A stretch of 64,000 nucleotides of DNA from Tyto alba (lineage: Eukaryota; Chordata; Aves; Strigiformes; Tytonidae), in contig NW_024881313.1 of the NCBI RefSeq assembly GCF_018691265.1, positions 41,739,897 to 41,803,896 of the forward strand, read 5' to 3'. Below the pieces are notes generated by a model. It worked only from the letters and a program-made list of their open reading frames with translations. It made no database searches and was not told where the DNA came from. Shown piece after piece: positions 12,601 to 47,185 of the stretch (the first letter of the stretch is position 1; every line of letters starts with the position of its first letter). The position numbers and the translations under genes are program-made.

Positions 12601-13494
12601 GCCAGCTGCCAGAGGTTTCTGTCTAGAACCTGTTCTGTCTTTGCCCATCTTTTAAAGAGCTGCTCACCCATCCCTCTGCTTTCTATGTCCATACCCAGAG
12701 CCTTGCTGCTTGGGAGGTGTGAGCACTCAGCTCACTAGACTTGTAGGCTGGGCATCATGGGCACGCTTCATTGCGAGTTTTCTCAAAATGCAGCTTCTCT
12801 GGCGTGTGACAGACTGCTCTGGCTATTCCTATTTGGTTTTCACCCTCATCCACAGCTGTCTTCCAGCATATCCAACCCTTCTACCTTTTACCCTCTATAC
12901 CGTGGCCATGGAGTGACCCACACGTGGTCAGCAGTCACGTTCTCCAGGAGCGTGCAGGGTAAGCACGCCAGGGCACGACTCGTCCCGGTGACCTCAGGCC
13001 ACAGAGCATGGCTCGGGGGGGCTGCCATCGCCTGACGAGCCCTGTGCCCAGAGCAGAGGTGGGACCTTCTCGGGTCTGTGCTCCACACGGCCCTTCCGGG
13101 GAGCCCGGCCCCCGCAGCTCCAGCACCCCATGCCGCCTCTTGCCTCTAGACAGGGGCACGAGCCCCGGCGTCCCCATGAGAAGGACCTGCGGGCGCAGCC
13201 CTGTTGTGTGGAGGCGGCCACTGCTGCTGCCAGAGCATCCAGCTGTGCTGGGCCCAGCTGTGCTGCCACGGCCCTGGCTTTGCTCTGCATCCCCGCCGGG
13301 GGCTGCCCGCCCCCTTGTCCAGGCTGGCACCGCTCAGAGCCAGCCTGCCTCACCGAGCTCCTGGTCCTGGGGACAAGCAGCACCGTTAGCAGCGCGGGCA
13401 GGGAGGAGCTCGCGGGAGGAATGGGAGCACAGGAGGGAGCTGCCAGTGCTTCCTCCCCTCCCCATCCCGACTCTCTCTGCCCTCCCTGATGGGA

Positions 13495-13582
13495 AACCAG
13501 AGATTGATTTTCTCCGACCCAACAGTATAATCACTAACCCTAATTAGAGATAATTACTGGGACTTGATACACTTATTACTTG
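13495..13582. promoter_or_regulatory. Putative conserved non-coding element 2
   Basis: A short AT-rich block between GC-rich segments. It carries CTAATTAGAGATAATTACTG (13540-13559) and further TAAT/ATTA cores plus a TGATTTTC word. It resembles a compact homeodomain-binding cluster. Function is inferred only. Confidence 0.35.
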
Positions 13583-15277
13583 CTAGAACACTAAAGTAGC
13601 TGTTCATTGCAGGGCTGAACAGGGAAAAAGGCCTCAAAGAAAGTGAGGAGGAGAGGAGGAAAGAGCGAGGCAGGCAGGATGCTGTGATGATCAGAGCCCT
13701 GCCCAGGGACGATGGAAGTGCTGGGGGAGGACAGATGGGCACGCAGCTCCGTCACGCAGGGGCAGCAAGCCAGAGCCATCGGCTGCAGTTGTAGTTATAA
13801 GCATCCTGGATTTCTGAACATCTGGCCCTGGGTGTCTTCCACAGGGCACCTGGAAAAATGAAGAGGGTATAATTAGTAGCCACCTGTGAAAATCTTAGTA
13901 TAAGTAACTTGCCCCACGTTGCTAAGACAGACTGGGGTGACAGGCTAGCTGGTGTTCACCTGGGGTAGACTGAGGGCCTTCTCCAGAAAACCATGCTCTC
14001 TCTTCCACACGGACCACGCCTGCGCTGCAAGAGAGAGAGGGGCAGGGGAGCAGCGTGTTACAGGCAACAAACTCGCGCCCTTTCTGCTGCCACCCAGACT
14101 TCTGCCAGCTCACCCCTTCTTGAGTGCAGGCTGCCACCCCTCTCTGGAGTCCCCCTTCCTGCGGCTCCTCTGCTGCTCTGCATTACAGGCACACGGGCTG
14201 GGTGGCTGGGGTCTGCATTCTGTTGCTGGACAGTGAGGTGCCCCAGAGGAATGTGCAAAAACACATTTCTAGCAGATGAGGGACTTTACAGACTTGCTCC
14301 AAATAGAGCAGGGCTTGCCCTGTCCCCTCCTAGGGACCTGTGCAGAACTTGAAGCTGATCCACGGTCTCTCTTGGTATTGTGTACGCCAGGTAGTTGTGT
14401 TGCTGTGTGCCAGGCAGCCTCTGTGGGCCAAGCAAGCAGGGTGTATTAAATGTGTTACGAGGGAATAGCTTTAGAAACAGAAATTACATAAGAAAATATA
14501 ATACAATTCTAGCGTAAGCTGAATGGCCTTTTCAGTTGCTAGCATTCGTGAGCTGTGTGCAAATGCTGTTTTTTCATCATTCACTGCAATACTTGTCTGG
14601 GTCCACACTTCTGCATCAGACCCAGAAAGTTCTGTGTCGGCTTCCTTCCTTCCTGCAATTTTATATCAGGCTCAGCTTCCTGCTTCTCACTATAAATGCA
14701 AATGGTGATTTGTATCATTGCAACCTGTCATGAGCATCTGTCTCCTGCTGCTGTCTTGGTGATCTCTGTTGGACTTTTTAGCTGCACAGTCTCTTTTCTG
14801 GTTTGCATTTTAAACAGTACTACTTGTACATTTTCTGCAGCTTATGATTTCAGGTTTCTGCATAGACTGTAAGTGCCATCTCTGGTCAAACTAACAGAGC
14901 AGGAGAGAGATCCAAAACAAGGACCATTTTTCCTTCATCCACTCCCCACTGCTCATTCCCAGCACTTTGGTTTGTGTGTCTCAGAAACAGTTCCTAAAGT
15001 ATTTCATTGCAACATGATGGAGTGTAAATTACATTATTGTGGTGATAGTCACTGAAGGACTTACCTAAGTGACAGTAAAGCTTCCTCAGACTTTCTGAAT
15101 CCCACTGGTTCAAAGAAGCAATGCAGCCCACATGGAGAATGCCATAGTTACCCTCATCTAAGCAGATGAGGAGAATGAATCACAAAACTAAAATTTAGTA
15201 GTGGCTTAGGTAAAAGTAACCTTGACTTTGTTGTGGTGTTCAGGCAGAGTAAAATTCAAAACAGAAATAGAGAGTGT

Positions 15278-15320
15278 TAAACACACACACAGATACACAC
15301 ACGCAAAAATATATATCTGA
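15278..15320. repeat. CA/TA microsatellite
   Basis: An interrupted (AC)n tract, including ACACACACAC runs at 15281-15304, grades into ATATATAT. Confidence 0.75.
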
Positions 15321-15383
15321 GCCAGTTTCACGAAGATGAAAGCAATTATGAGCCAGATCATTTGGGAGAAAGAACTTAAACAG

Positions 15384-15402
15384 AAAAAAAAAAAAAAAAA
15401 AA
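15384..15402 (+). repeat. Poly-A tract
   Basis: Nineteen consecutive A residues, with no recognisable retrocopy upstream. Confidence 0.8.
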
Positions 15403-16699
15403 GATGTGAAGCATAATTAGGAGTTTTTAAAGAACATTTTACTGGATACCAGAAAGTTAAAATCAAAAGGAAGGTGGCACAGCCTAAAAATGTATTAATC
15501 TGGGTTAAGAGGAGACATAAACTATTCACTCTTTCTCTGTCCAGATAGTGAAGAATGCACAGGAACAAAAAAAACGAGGAGGGGAGTAAGCTGTATTGTG
15601 CTAACGTATTTTGTACATCTGTGTATCTCTAGGTATATAAAAAAGCAGTGAGAATAACAGCAACATAATAAAGTAGTCAGTAAGTCTTGAGCAGAAGTCG
15701 AAAGCTCCAGTGGGTGGGCAGTTGGTAACACCAGTGTGGTCCCGCGTGGCCAGCCGGAACCACGGGTGGAAGCTCGCTCTGCCATTTAGCCCTCTGCCAG
15801 AGCTCCGCAGACTAACATCCGCCGAGAGTGATTAATTGTGAGCAGCCCTCAACGTGACCCTTCTGGCTTTGTGGGCAGCCTTCCAGCTCCTGACGTTCCC
15901 AGGCTGGCTCTGGTTACAGCTGCACAAAGGGCTTGTCTCGCCGCTTTATCTGGGCTCGTTGCTCGTGGAGAAGTCCTGCACCTTGTGCCTGCCCAGCTTC
16001 CCTAGAGCACGCTTAGTACCGGTCAGTCCTTCTTCCTGCTCTGGTCTGGGTTTGGAAATGCAGCAGGGTCTCCTTCACCACCACTCGATGTGTCTTGACT
16101 TTACACCCGTTTTGTGCCCTGTACTCGGTGAGCTTCTGCTGAAGTGGCTGCCTTGTCCACAGCACCTTGATTACCGGGTGACAGTGTTTTTAGCCTGTGA
16201 ATCATGAGAATGGTCACTGTTCATATATCTTACCAGATTCCTAATCTTCAACTTTTACATGTTCCGTGGAGAGTCTACATACAATACAAATAAAAGTGAT
16301 GGATTTAGTATCTGAAGCTCATTTCCCAGCTCACCTTCCCCTCTCTTGGCTGGTTCTGGAGCCTGCATTACCATGGTTGCACAAGGGGATGCAGAAAAGG
16401 TAACCAGCAGAGGTAAAGACAGCTTTTCGAGTTTATTAGGAGCAAATGGATCTTAAACCCAGCATTTGTTCATTACTGTATAGAAATAGTAGTAGAATGG
16501 TTAATAAAAAAAAGAAGTGTTCAGTGAACGCTTCCGTTTGGTGTCTGGAAAGAGGCAAGATGATGCATCTTATTGCAAAATGATGAATTCTTCATATTCC
16601 AACTGTAATTAGGAAGCATATTAAACAGCAGGTAGGAGATTTAGACATGTTTGAATCAGCAAGTGTGAATTATTTAATTCAGGAATTCTAGAAGATGTG

Positions 16700-17215
16700 G
16701 TCAAGGTCTTTCTGAAGTGTTGATGGTGACCGTCGGTTTTGGAATGGAGAGGACTTCTAGAGGGCTAAAGTTCATGGGTTTCGTGTGTCCACAGTATGGG
16801 AAAGAAGCCGATAGACTGGAAAGGGCTCAGAAAGTAGCTGTAAAAACAATGAAATGCTTGCAAAATGCACCTCATAGTGAAAGATGCATGGAGCTAAATT
16901 TGTTTAGTTTATCAGAGAAAAGGTTAAGAGATTATTTCAACACCCTCTGTAAGTACCTAGATAGGAACAAAAATTTGGTAATAAAGAACTCTTTATCAGA
17001 TAAAAATATACCAAGATCCGATGACGGGTAGCAGAAGCAAGACAATTCAGACTAGAAATAAGGTGCAAATTTCAACAGTGAGGGTAATTAACCACTGGAA
17101 TTACTTATCAGGAGTTGCTGTGATTTCTCTGTCACTGACAATATTCTAATCAAGATTAGGAGATTTTCTAGAAGATATGTTGTGGTTCAGACAGGAGTAA
17201 ATTAGTGGAAGACCT
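16700..17215 (+). mobile_element. Ancient CR1 LINE fragment, longest of three related copies
   Basis: The sequence follows the old CR1 3' end order. It has 'CTGGAAAGGGCTCAGAAAGTAGC', 'TTTGTTTAGTTTATCAGAGA', 'GTAAGTACCTAGATAGG', 'GAAATAAGG', 'CAGTGAGGGTAATTAACCA' and 'AAGATTAGGAGATTTTCTAG'. It lacks the reverse transcriptase region and its frame is broken by stops. The final 100 bases match the copies at 945-1200 and 30770-31010. Confidence 0.7.
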
Positions 17216-20200
17216 GGGGTGTAGTTTTATGCTATGCAGAAAAGATCAGACAATCAGAGGGCTCCTTCTGGCTGCTTCTGACTCCCTGTGCAGATGTGAT
17301 GTCCCTTGCTCTCCCAGAGGATTCACCTCCTCCCCACGCAGCTCTGGCAGCTCCTCCACGGCCGTGGAGCTGCACGGTGCGCGGACATGGTGTGCTCCCG
17401 TGGGCTCCGCGTGGGCGCTTGGTCCGGGCAGAGCTCGGGCTGGAGGAAGACTGAGGAGCTGGGGCTGCCTGTGGTTCCGGGGCTGTTGGCGTGCTCCTGG
17501 TGCCTGAGGATTTGGGGGGGCAGCCATCACTGCAGTACCTGTTCTCAGGCTTCTCCGGTTTGCTGGGGTCCTGCTGACTCTGTGCATGGAGTCGGCCACC
17601 ATCGGAACCCGAGATGGGTCTGGTGTGTCAGCTTGAGATGCCGTGGCTTGTCTCACATGCCCCTGAGTTTTGGTTGGGAAATGGGGCTATAAAATGGTAA
17701 TCCCCTCCTGTCCTGCTGCAGGCAGCTTGGGTTTTCAGTCCTCCCAGAGGTATCTGGACTATGCAGAGCTGGTTCTCCTCATGGTTTGTACCCACCATGG
17801 ATTAGCTTTGGTAGGAGCTAGGGTGTTACGTAGTCAGTTACCGTGTGCATATGTCCAAAAACGTGCTCTCCAAATGCAGTGCTAAGAAAGGAGGGAGATT
17901 CCCCTGAGTCAGAGCATCTGTGAGGCCCAGTGAAAGGCAATGGCTCCCACCGTGTGCAAGCTGGCAGATCCTGATGGCCTTGCTAAGAAGCAGGGCTGGG
18001 AAACCTCAGTCGCCTGCAGTTTGGATCAGTGATTTTGTTGGCAGAGCTGGAAAGGACATCTGTCATCCCAGAACATGCCCCGCCGTGCTTGTGGGGCTGT
18101 GTAGGTGCTTGGTGGTGTTGCCGTCTCCCAAGGAGAACTTGGGAGTTGTCTTTCAAATGACATGTCTCCATCCTGGTGCTTCTGGTTGATAAGAGCTAGC
18201 CTATGTTTTCTGGCCTCATTACTGGTAGGAATTGTTCAGGAGGAAGGAACCGACTATGTCCAGCAAAACAGCATGCAGTGCTTCGTTCAGAAAACCAACC
18301 TGACAGAGACTCTTCTGGCTCCAGACCTGCTCCGGGGGTGGGGGCAGCTCTGGGAAAGGCAGCCGCGGGGTGCTCCCAGGACAGCTGCATTCCTGTGTAC
18401 ATGGCAGCTGACCGCCCATTGACGGAGAGTGGTGAATTATGTCTTTACCAGCAGGGATTTCACAGGCAGACAGCTTAACCAGGCTCATTGGCTCTCATCT
18501 CCCCTCAAGAACCAGTTGGTTTCTCAGAACTGAGGAGTTTCCCACCAGCTGGAGGTGGGTACCCGTCCAGCCTGCTCCACACAGCCCGGGAGCAGCATGT
18601 CGGGGTGCAGAGCAGCCGCGGCTGCCCCATGCGCGCGGCTTTCGGGGAGGCTTTGAGACGTGCTCTGGCTGCAAACACCAGCAGAGTTCTTGAGAGCCAG
18701 TACACTCAGGTAACTTGCATTAATTCTGATTTTTATTTGGGATAAGTGACGATCAGTTGGCAACAAGTACCTTAAAGTTTTGGTTAATGGGTAGTGGTAA
18801 CTGATGACTCTTTGGGACATGGTTTGGCAGATGGTGAATAGCATCAATCTGTTGTGTGCTATTGGCCTACTGCAGTACAAGAGAAAATAGGGTTTGCTTC
18901 ATGCCAGGGTGTCCTCACCCCATCCTGGGGTGACCACCATCACCACCTCATGCCATATGGCTGGCAGTCTCTGCTGCAGCGTAGCGTGGCAGCGGTGTCC
19001 CTCTTCCTGTGCTGGAGCAAGGCCTGGCACTTCAGAGGAAAGACCTGTGCTGTCCTTGGCCATAAAACAAGGGGGAATTCCCATACTGGTGCCCAGCTTG
19101 TGCCTCTTTACAATTCAGCGTACCCCTGTTCCCCCAAACGAACACAGTTTCTTCCACGTTCTCAGGACCTGGCAACAGCCACCCACCTGCCCCAGGAGAG
19201 CAGTGCTGAGACAGGGATGGACAGTCAGTGGCTCTTCGCAAAAACGTAACTGCAGGCAATTGCCAGTCCATGTCCTTATCTCTGCAGGGCCTCGGGGAAG
19301 TCACGGGGTGCAGATGGTCGGGGATCTATCCCTTCATGTTTCTGGGAGGCAGAAGAATGTGCAAGCAGTTGTAGCTGAGATGAGGTATGCAGCCAGCCTC
19401 CTGCCTTTTCTGAAAACACTTACCACCACTGCCTCAGCCTGTGCCAGTGGTGGCTTCATACACAGAGAGGGAGTGCATCACAGTAGCCCAGCTGCAATAC
19501 AATGGAAGCGTGAAGATCTGAGGTCAAGCTGTATCCACAGGATGAGGCCCAGTCTTATGCTCAAGCAAAAATGATGACCCCATCCATGAGTAATTACGCT
19601 GTGCCAGAACAGAGCTCCAGTGGAGGAACCAAGAGCCCGTTGCTCCAGATGGCAGCAACTGGTTCAGAAGTCTGCGCCTTCGGTTTTCATGGGAGCTGCA
19701 AACTTCTCAATGTGTTTCCTCTGCTACCAGCTCACTTTCCATGCATGGCTTCTGATAATCACGTCCAACCAAGCCATCCTGACTGCAGTAGTGTGGTTGG
19801 TGTGGAGAAGCACAGGCAGAGCAGAATTTGGGTGCCATCTCACCATTCTCCTGGTGGCCACATTTTAATATTGAATAAAACCAGCAAGAGACAGCTCTTC
19901 CTTTGAGTTATCACCAGGCAGGAGCCTGAGGGTGTGAAGACATTTTTGTGTTGCACTCTGCTGTGCACACTAGCCAAAGGAGAGTGAGCCTTTGGGACCC
20001 TGTCCCCTTTCTCGGGAATGACGCTGTCGTGGCCAGACTGCAGACACTCAGTTCGCAAATGCACCCAGGATTTGTGCATCAAGGAGACATCTGGCTTCAC
20101 CAGGAGCTTGCTCAGAAGCGGGTGTCAGATCCTGGGGGTAGAAGGTAGAGCTGATGTTTCACGGCTTGGTTTCTTCAGTGCTGGTCAGGTTATTGTATGT

Positions 20201-20819
20201 TCAAGGAAGAGAAGGGAGTAGTCCTTTCCTCAGTGAAGTTGTCGAGAATGTAGGTATTTCTGTGTTACTCCTAGTAAAAAAAATTGTGACTCAGCATGTC
20301 CATACGCTTTGTGTTGCTCTTACTGGCAGTCAGCCTTAGTTCAGGGCTGCAGGTTGTAGGATGTTGGCAGGTGGGCTAATAGGGTCAGTAGGAATGGAAA
20401 GTCACCTTTGTTTTCTGTACCCGTTCCACCTTGAATTAGGTTTTTTTCAAGATGGTGGGTTATGCGTGAGGATCTAGGTGAGGCATCATACCAACTTTGT
20501 GCAGAATGTGCGTGTTTCCCAGTTACGCAAGCCATACCTCAGCTTGCACATGTGGGATCCCATTTGACTGTCCAGCGGTGCGGTTCAGTGATGTCGTGGA
20601 GAGGCAATACTTGCAGAATTCCTCCTCCTCTGGTGTTCCCAGTAAAGAGCCCCAGACTAGTGCAGACATTCTTGTCATTGGGGTGCAATCCAAATCCCAT
20701 GGAAAACAGTACTTTCCCAGGATTTTCTGAATCAGACCCATTAGCTCCAGAGTACATGTCTCTGCATTTCAACTAAATAAATTTTGTTGTAGTTTTGTTA
20801 GCTCACTTTTCAAAATCAT

Positions 20820-21165
20820 CTAGTCCTGCGTGACATCTTCATTGCCAGAATACTGGCTGTGCTTCCAACTTAATGTCACCAGGAAATTTCACCAGAATCC
20901 GTGTATTATTTTGCCAAATCACTGTTGAAAATGCTAAATTTGTCCAAAGATTTGTCCAAAGATCCTCAAGTGACACTGCAGATGATCTCCTTCCCACCTG
21001 ACGATACCCATTTTTGCTAACTCATCTTTTTTCCAGTTCTCTGTGCATCTACACTTTAGTGAAGAATTTCTAGTTTGCTTTGATTCAAGTGTTTTACTGA
21101 AGTGGCCAGGCTGCCACGCTCTAAGCTTAGAAAAATGATGTTCTGTTTTTAGGTCATTTTCCATT
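20820..21165 (-). repeat. Possible ancient CR1/LINE remnant, antisense
   Basis: Words such as 'TTCCAACTTAATGTCACCAGG' followed by 'AAATTTCACCAG' resemble the antisense of an old CR1 coding region as I remember it. Divergence is high and the assignment is tentative. Confidence 0.3.
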
Positions 21166-21724
21166 TAGTGTCATGTCATCAGTTAGGCTTTACTTAAAAA
21201 GGCATCACGAAGCCTTGCCTGCTGGTGAGATCACACTAGCATGTCTGTGTGGTTCTCTTTTTTTGGAGATTTTGAGGAAATGGTGATTGGGAGAGCTTTG
21301 CTTCAGGGACCATAGGCAGGGTCAGGGAGAGTTCAGTTCCTGGAGGCTTTGGCTTAGAGAAGCCGTTTGTATTTTACATGCAGCCTTTTATTCACCTTTC
21401 ACTGTGCTTGCCTAATTTAAAGGGAACGTATCCAGCAACTGCCAGTGGTGTCACTTCCAAAGGGACGCGATTCCTGAGAGCTCTAGCCTTGTTGGCACCA
21501 CCTTGCAGATCTGTGGGACAAGCCAGCGTTGTGCAGCCGGGAGGTCGGTGGGACAAGCGAGCGGCTGGGCCGTGAGGACATCCCTCTGCAGCTGGGTGAC
21601 TCCAGGCAGCTGGTGGGAAGTGCAGGGGAGCTCCTGGAGAGACTGCAGAGGCTGACAGAAGCCGCTCCTGGAAGTCGTAGCAGCACCGTTTCATTTCAAA
21701 GCGAAATTTTCAAATTGGCACCGC

Positions 21725-22545
21725 TTCGTTGTGGCGCGCGCTGCTGGCAAGGCGGGCGGATCCGGGAGGCTCGCGCTGGGCGCCGGTACGGGGTCGGGTG
21801 TTTGCCGTGGGTGTGTGGTGTGGGCTCCGAGCGTGCGTCGGCAGCTTTTCCCAGCGTCTCTTCTGCGCACACGTGGTGTCCCGCAGGCCCAGCGCAGGTC
21901 ATGCCGTGGCCACCTGCCCTGGCACCGTGGTGTGCTGCCGGGGTGGCCGCCGGCAAAGCCAGCCGGAGGCAGACTCGCGAGTCGCCTGGGGCTGCTGCTC
22001 TGCGAGCGTGACTGCAGCAGCCCTCCTTCCCTGCTGCCGGCACTCGTTCCGCTGCCCGGCCTCGCGCAGCCGAGGAGGTCTGGCACGGCGGGCAGGCTTG
22101 GGGGGTGCCTTGGCCACGGCAGAGTGGCGTGTCCCTGGCTCTGCTCAGGGCCGAGGCCCTCGGGCATTGGTGGCAGCCTGCGCTGCTCCCGGCAGCAGTG
22201 ATGGAAGGGTGCGTGCCCGCAGCCCGGGCTGGCGGTGCAAGGGGCACACCTGGGCTCCCCGGGGCTCTGCGGGACTCTCCCTGCTGCTGCAGGAGCTTCT
22301 CCCAGGCACTCTGCACTCCCGCTGCTTGCCCCGCGGCTGTGGCGACGGACGCGCGCTGTGCAGGCACTGCCTGGGCTCTGGGGGCAGCCCAGCCCCTCGC
22401 AGCCCGTCCGGTCCTGTCCCAGCCCAGCAGCGCCGTGCCCAGGACCCAGCTCCTCCAGGTCCCAGGAGAGCAGCCTCGTCCCTGCTCCAGTGGCAGCAGG
22501 CTCCCTCCCACGAGGAGGCGAGAGGAGATGGATGCGGCAGTCAGG
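21725..22545. other. CpG-rich patch
   Basis: GC-rich and CpG-dense, beginning abruptly at 21725 after an AT-rich stretch. Long open frames on both strands here are low-complexity (Ala/Gly/Pro/Arg) and carry no recognisable domain. They are treated as compositional artefacts. It may be a regulatory CpG island within AGAP3. Confidence 0.4.
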
Positions 22546-22628
22546 AGCAGAGCGCCAGCTAATTACCCTTCCGAGTGTGTCTTGTAAATTAAGGGCTAAT
22601 TAGAGGCAAAGTCAGTGTCATGGTTTTA
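22545..22628. promoter_or_regulatory. Putative conserved non-coding element 3
   Basis: This block at the edge of the CpG-rich patch carries AGCTAATTACCC (22557-22568), TAAATTAAGGG and GGCTAATTAGAGG (22592-22604). Three TAATTA-type cores fall in about 50 bases. Homeodomain occupancy is inferred. Confidence 0.35.
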
Positions 22629-23159
22629 CACGTGTTTCTGTGGCGCTGCACAAGGGGAGGGAGGGGGAGCGTGCGGCAGCCGGGCTGGAGGCAGCCGAGC
22701 CGGCGGCTCTGCCGGGACCCTGCAGCCGGGGCACCGCGGCCCTGCCAGCTCTGCGTGGGCGCTGCCGGGCCGGCAGGATCTGCAGGGTCTGCAGGCAGGG
22801 CTCACAGGGAGCCCCCCACGCAGTGCACCGCAGGAACGGGGGGGGTGTTCCAGGGTGGGTACGTGGAAGGGGAGGGTGGGACGCGTTCACCGGGCGGGTG
22901 ATAAATGGAAGGTGCTCACGGACAGCAGACGTGCCTGGTGCAGGGCCGATGGCCCCCATCACCCCTCCGTTCAGCACACGCCTTTTGCAGGGGGGGATTT
23001 GGGCTTCCTGAGCTGTCATTTCAGGCACTCTGCGGCCTCAGGCAGCACTCGGGCACCAGTGACATTGGAATCATATTTCTCAGGTTTTCCTGGAAACAGC
23101 AGGGACAGAAACGTAACTTTATGTGCAAAATCTGGGGCTGCACGCGGGATTTTATGGGG

Positions 23160-23355
23160 CTCAGCCCTTTGTGGAGGGTGGCTGAGCACTGGAATAGGCT
23201 GCCCAGCAAGGTTTTGCAGTGTCCCTCCTTGGAGATACTCAAAACCTGTCTAGACCCAGTCTGGGGCAACTGGCTCTGGGTGGCCCTGCTCAGGCAGGGG
23301 TTGGACAGGACCACGTCCCTTCCAACCTCAGCCATGCTGGGATTCTGTGAGAGCA
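23160..23355 (+). repeat. CR1 LINE 3' end fragment
   Basis: Contains 'CACTGGAATAGGCTGCCCAG', 'TCCTTGGAGATACTCAAAAC', 'CTGGGCAACTGG'-like, 'GTTGGACAGGACCACGTCCC' and 'AGCCATGCTGGGATTCTGTG'. These are the standard CR1 3' end phrases in order. Confidence 0.85.
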
Positions 23356-24665
23356 AAATTAGGCTGGTTTTACACAGTGAAAACGCAGTCCAGTGAGCTG
23401 GCCTGGCTGTAGCAGTTCCAGCTGCAGACCTGCTCCTGCAAGTGTCCATCTGCTCTCCAGCCTGCTTCTGTGAAAAGATCCCACTTACATCCCAGTCCCG
23501 TGAAGCAAGAGGCTCGGTTTCTCCTAGCCCAGCTCCTTGCATGGCCATGGAGCAGTCAGCTCTGACGGGGCTGGGGCGAGCAGACAGGTCAGGCTGTGGG
23601 TGCACGTCTCACCAGCCAGGCACGCTGCGGCCGGAGCCGTTCAACAGGCCCTGCCCTCATCCATGCCAGAAGGGCTGGTGTGGGAGTCCCAGCTCAGCAG
23701 CTGTGCCTCCAGGTGTGGAAGGAGGAAAAGCAGCTTCAGAGTAGGGAAAGGGACCCTTTGCTTGCCCCCCAGCTCCCAGAGCACTTGCTCTTCTGTGGCT
23801 GGAGCTGAATGCCCTAAGGGAAGTCACAGGAAAGTGCTTGTAGTGGGCAGGTGTAGGGTAATCCCTCTAGGCCAGTGTCATCCTCCTTAACAGATTGTCT
23901 GCAGCCTTGAACAGCAAGATTTTTGCTCCCTGTCAGAACTGCTCTGTTTACTATTCTGGAAATTTTGGATATTCTTGTAATCCAGAAACACTTGACCCAT
24001 TTTGAATCACTGAGTGATCTTGTCTTCTGTGCCAGCCTCTTGTCCCAAAAGCACTCCTTTCTTGTGCTCTCAAGCTCCTGGGCTCAGCTACAGAAGTTTC
24101 CAGCTAGTGGGAAGAGGCATTTTTCACCCATGATCCCCACCTTAGAGAGCTCTGTTTCCCTGCTTGTCCCTTTGACATCCACGATGTGATCTTCCATTCA
24201 CACCTTGTGCCTCCAACATGGTTGTGTTTCCTGCAAGGGACACACAAGGAGTGAAGTTAAGGAGTCGGAAAGGGCACACTGGTTATGCAGTGGGTTTGTG
24301 TTTGTCCAGGTGCATGAAGCTGTAGTGAAAACAGTGAGCAAACCATGGACTCCAGCTGCAAAATCTGTCTGGAGGGGGAAGCTGTGTGCCAGGATGCATA
24401 GCTACGCATCCCAGGGTGCTGCACTGAAGTACATCAAGCTGGGCGTCCCGCTGAGGAGTGGGGTGTGCTGGGCAGTGCTCTTTTCTCAGCACCTTTTGGG
24501 GGGTGTGATGCACTGGCATCCCTTGGGAGAGGAGAGCCGGACAGAGCCTGCCCTGATGCAGGGCCACCCAGGGGCATGTTGCATCAGGTACAGGACAGCT
24601 TTTCCTTCTTCCGCCGTGCTTCAGAGGAGCAGCTGGTCCGTGCTGAATTTGTGTCTCTCTCGCAG

Positions 24666-46079
<21,414 letters not shown>

Positions 46080-47185
46080 CTCCTCACGGGCTCTCCGCTC
46101 ACCGCATGGCCGCCTTCAGGTCCTGCCAGGGGACCAGGGCCACAGGAGCAGGTCTGAGAGCAGCACGGCCAGGCCGCCTGCTGGGCTCACCCCCCCACCA
46201 GCACCCCTGTTCTGGCTGGGAGGAGGCGGGGGGGCCAGCAGCCTGCTCCTCTGTGCTGGTTCCTGTGGACTCTCCCCCAATGCAGCTGGAGTAGGGGCTG
46301 TGCAGACCCAGCGCCGTCAGCTTGCAGAGGGGCTCCCTCATAGTCACTGGGATGGGGGGCTCCAGTACACCCCGTTCTCATGACCGGTACGGGGGGAGGA
46401 GAGGCAGTGTCTCTGTGCCCCCCACTACACACACATGTAGATAATACAGCGGCTGGAGGCAGTTCAGGTGTGCAGCCCTCCGCTGCGCAGCCACTACTGG
46501 GGAGGACAATTGCTGCACCTGCTCTCCCAAACAGTCAGGCAGTTTGGGCACTTCCCTCCGGCCCTCCTCCCATGTCAGCCTCGCTGTGCACCCCTGGTGC
46601 AGTGGGGAGGTGGGGGGCAGCCAGAGGTGCACGTTTCTCCACTGCACCCCTGTGCTCCTCTCTGCTTCTGACTGGTGCAGGGAGGCATCTACTCGCTGGT
46701 ACCACTCCCCACACGCTGATGCAAAGGGAGCATCTCTCCCACACAGCCCCTGGACAAAGGCCTCTCCAGCCTCCCTGGTGACCTAGAGGGGGAAGAGGAT
46801 GGTCACCCCAGGATCCCCAGCTGTGTCTGTCTGTCTGTAGAGTCACTGTCCTTCCAGGTTCAAGCCCCAAAGCCATACACGGTGTCTCCATCACAGCATC
46901 CCCGCTGGCTCCCGCTGCTGCCCAGGTGGGGCTGGTCTCCGGCTGAGCAAGAGGAGAGAGGAGGTGAACGTCTCCCTTTGGTTTTGAGCCAAGCCTGCAG
47001 CTGAGCGCTGGAACCCCAAGGCTTTGGACGCTGCTGTGGAACGTCTCTGTCACTTGTGTATAAAATGTACATTGGAAATATTTATATGGACACTCTGTAT
47101 ATACTGTTTCTTTGCCATGAGTTGCCCTGTGTGTGTTATCTGCAGCCAAGGAGATAAATGCCAATAAAACAACCCACCTCCTGCC
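46080..47185 (+). other. AGAP3: AGAP3 3' untranslated region
   Basis: It runs from the stop codon to just beyond the AATAAA at 47163. The last 150 bases turn AT-rich (TTGTGTATAAAATGTACATT onward), as is common near polyadenylation sites. A short TGTCTGTCTGTCTG run lies near 46826. The exact end is inferred. Confidence 0.7.
47163..47168 (+). terminator. AGAP3: AGAP3 polyadenylation signal
   Basis: AATAAA lies 1.08 kb after the AGAP3 stop codon, followed by C-rich and then T/G-containing sequence (GCTTTTCTGCATGCTGCC). It is the first canonical signal downstream of the stop. Confidence 0.75.

Larger units (their letters stand above)
1..24665 (+). other. AGAP3: Inferred AGAP3 intron (5' side of the window), no recognised exon
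   Basis: The first recognisable AGAP3 exon, at 24666, begins with two bases completing a split codon. The gene must therefore continue upstream. I found no peptide resembling the AGAP GTPase-like domain or the N-terminal half of its PH domain in this stretch, so it is inferred to be one long intron or several with unrecognised small exons. It holds CR1 fragments, CpG-rich patches near 2.9-3.5 kb, 8.9-9.3 kb and 21.7-22.6 kb, an AT-rich island near 9.5 kb, and motif-rich blocks near 7.9-8.1, 13.5 and 22.6 kb. The rest is unremarkable unique-looking sequence with frequent stops. Confidence 0.6.

Noticed and set aside
21696..22562. 270-codon open frames on both strands
   Set aside because: Overlapping frames on opposite strands in the same CpG-rich patch. 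Ala/Pro/Ser/Gly bias indicates a compositional effect.
23021..23605. 194-codon - strand open frame
   Set aside because: It runs through the antisense of a CR1 3' end, so it is repeat-derived.
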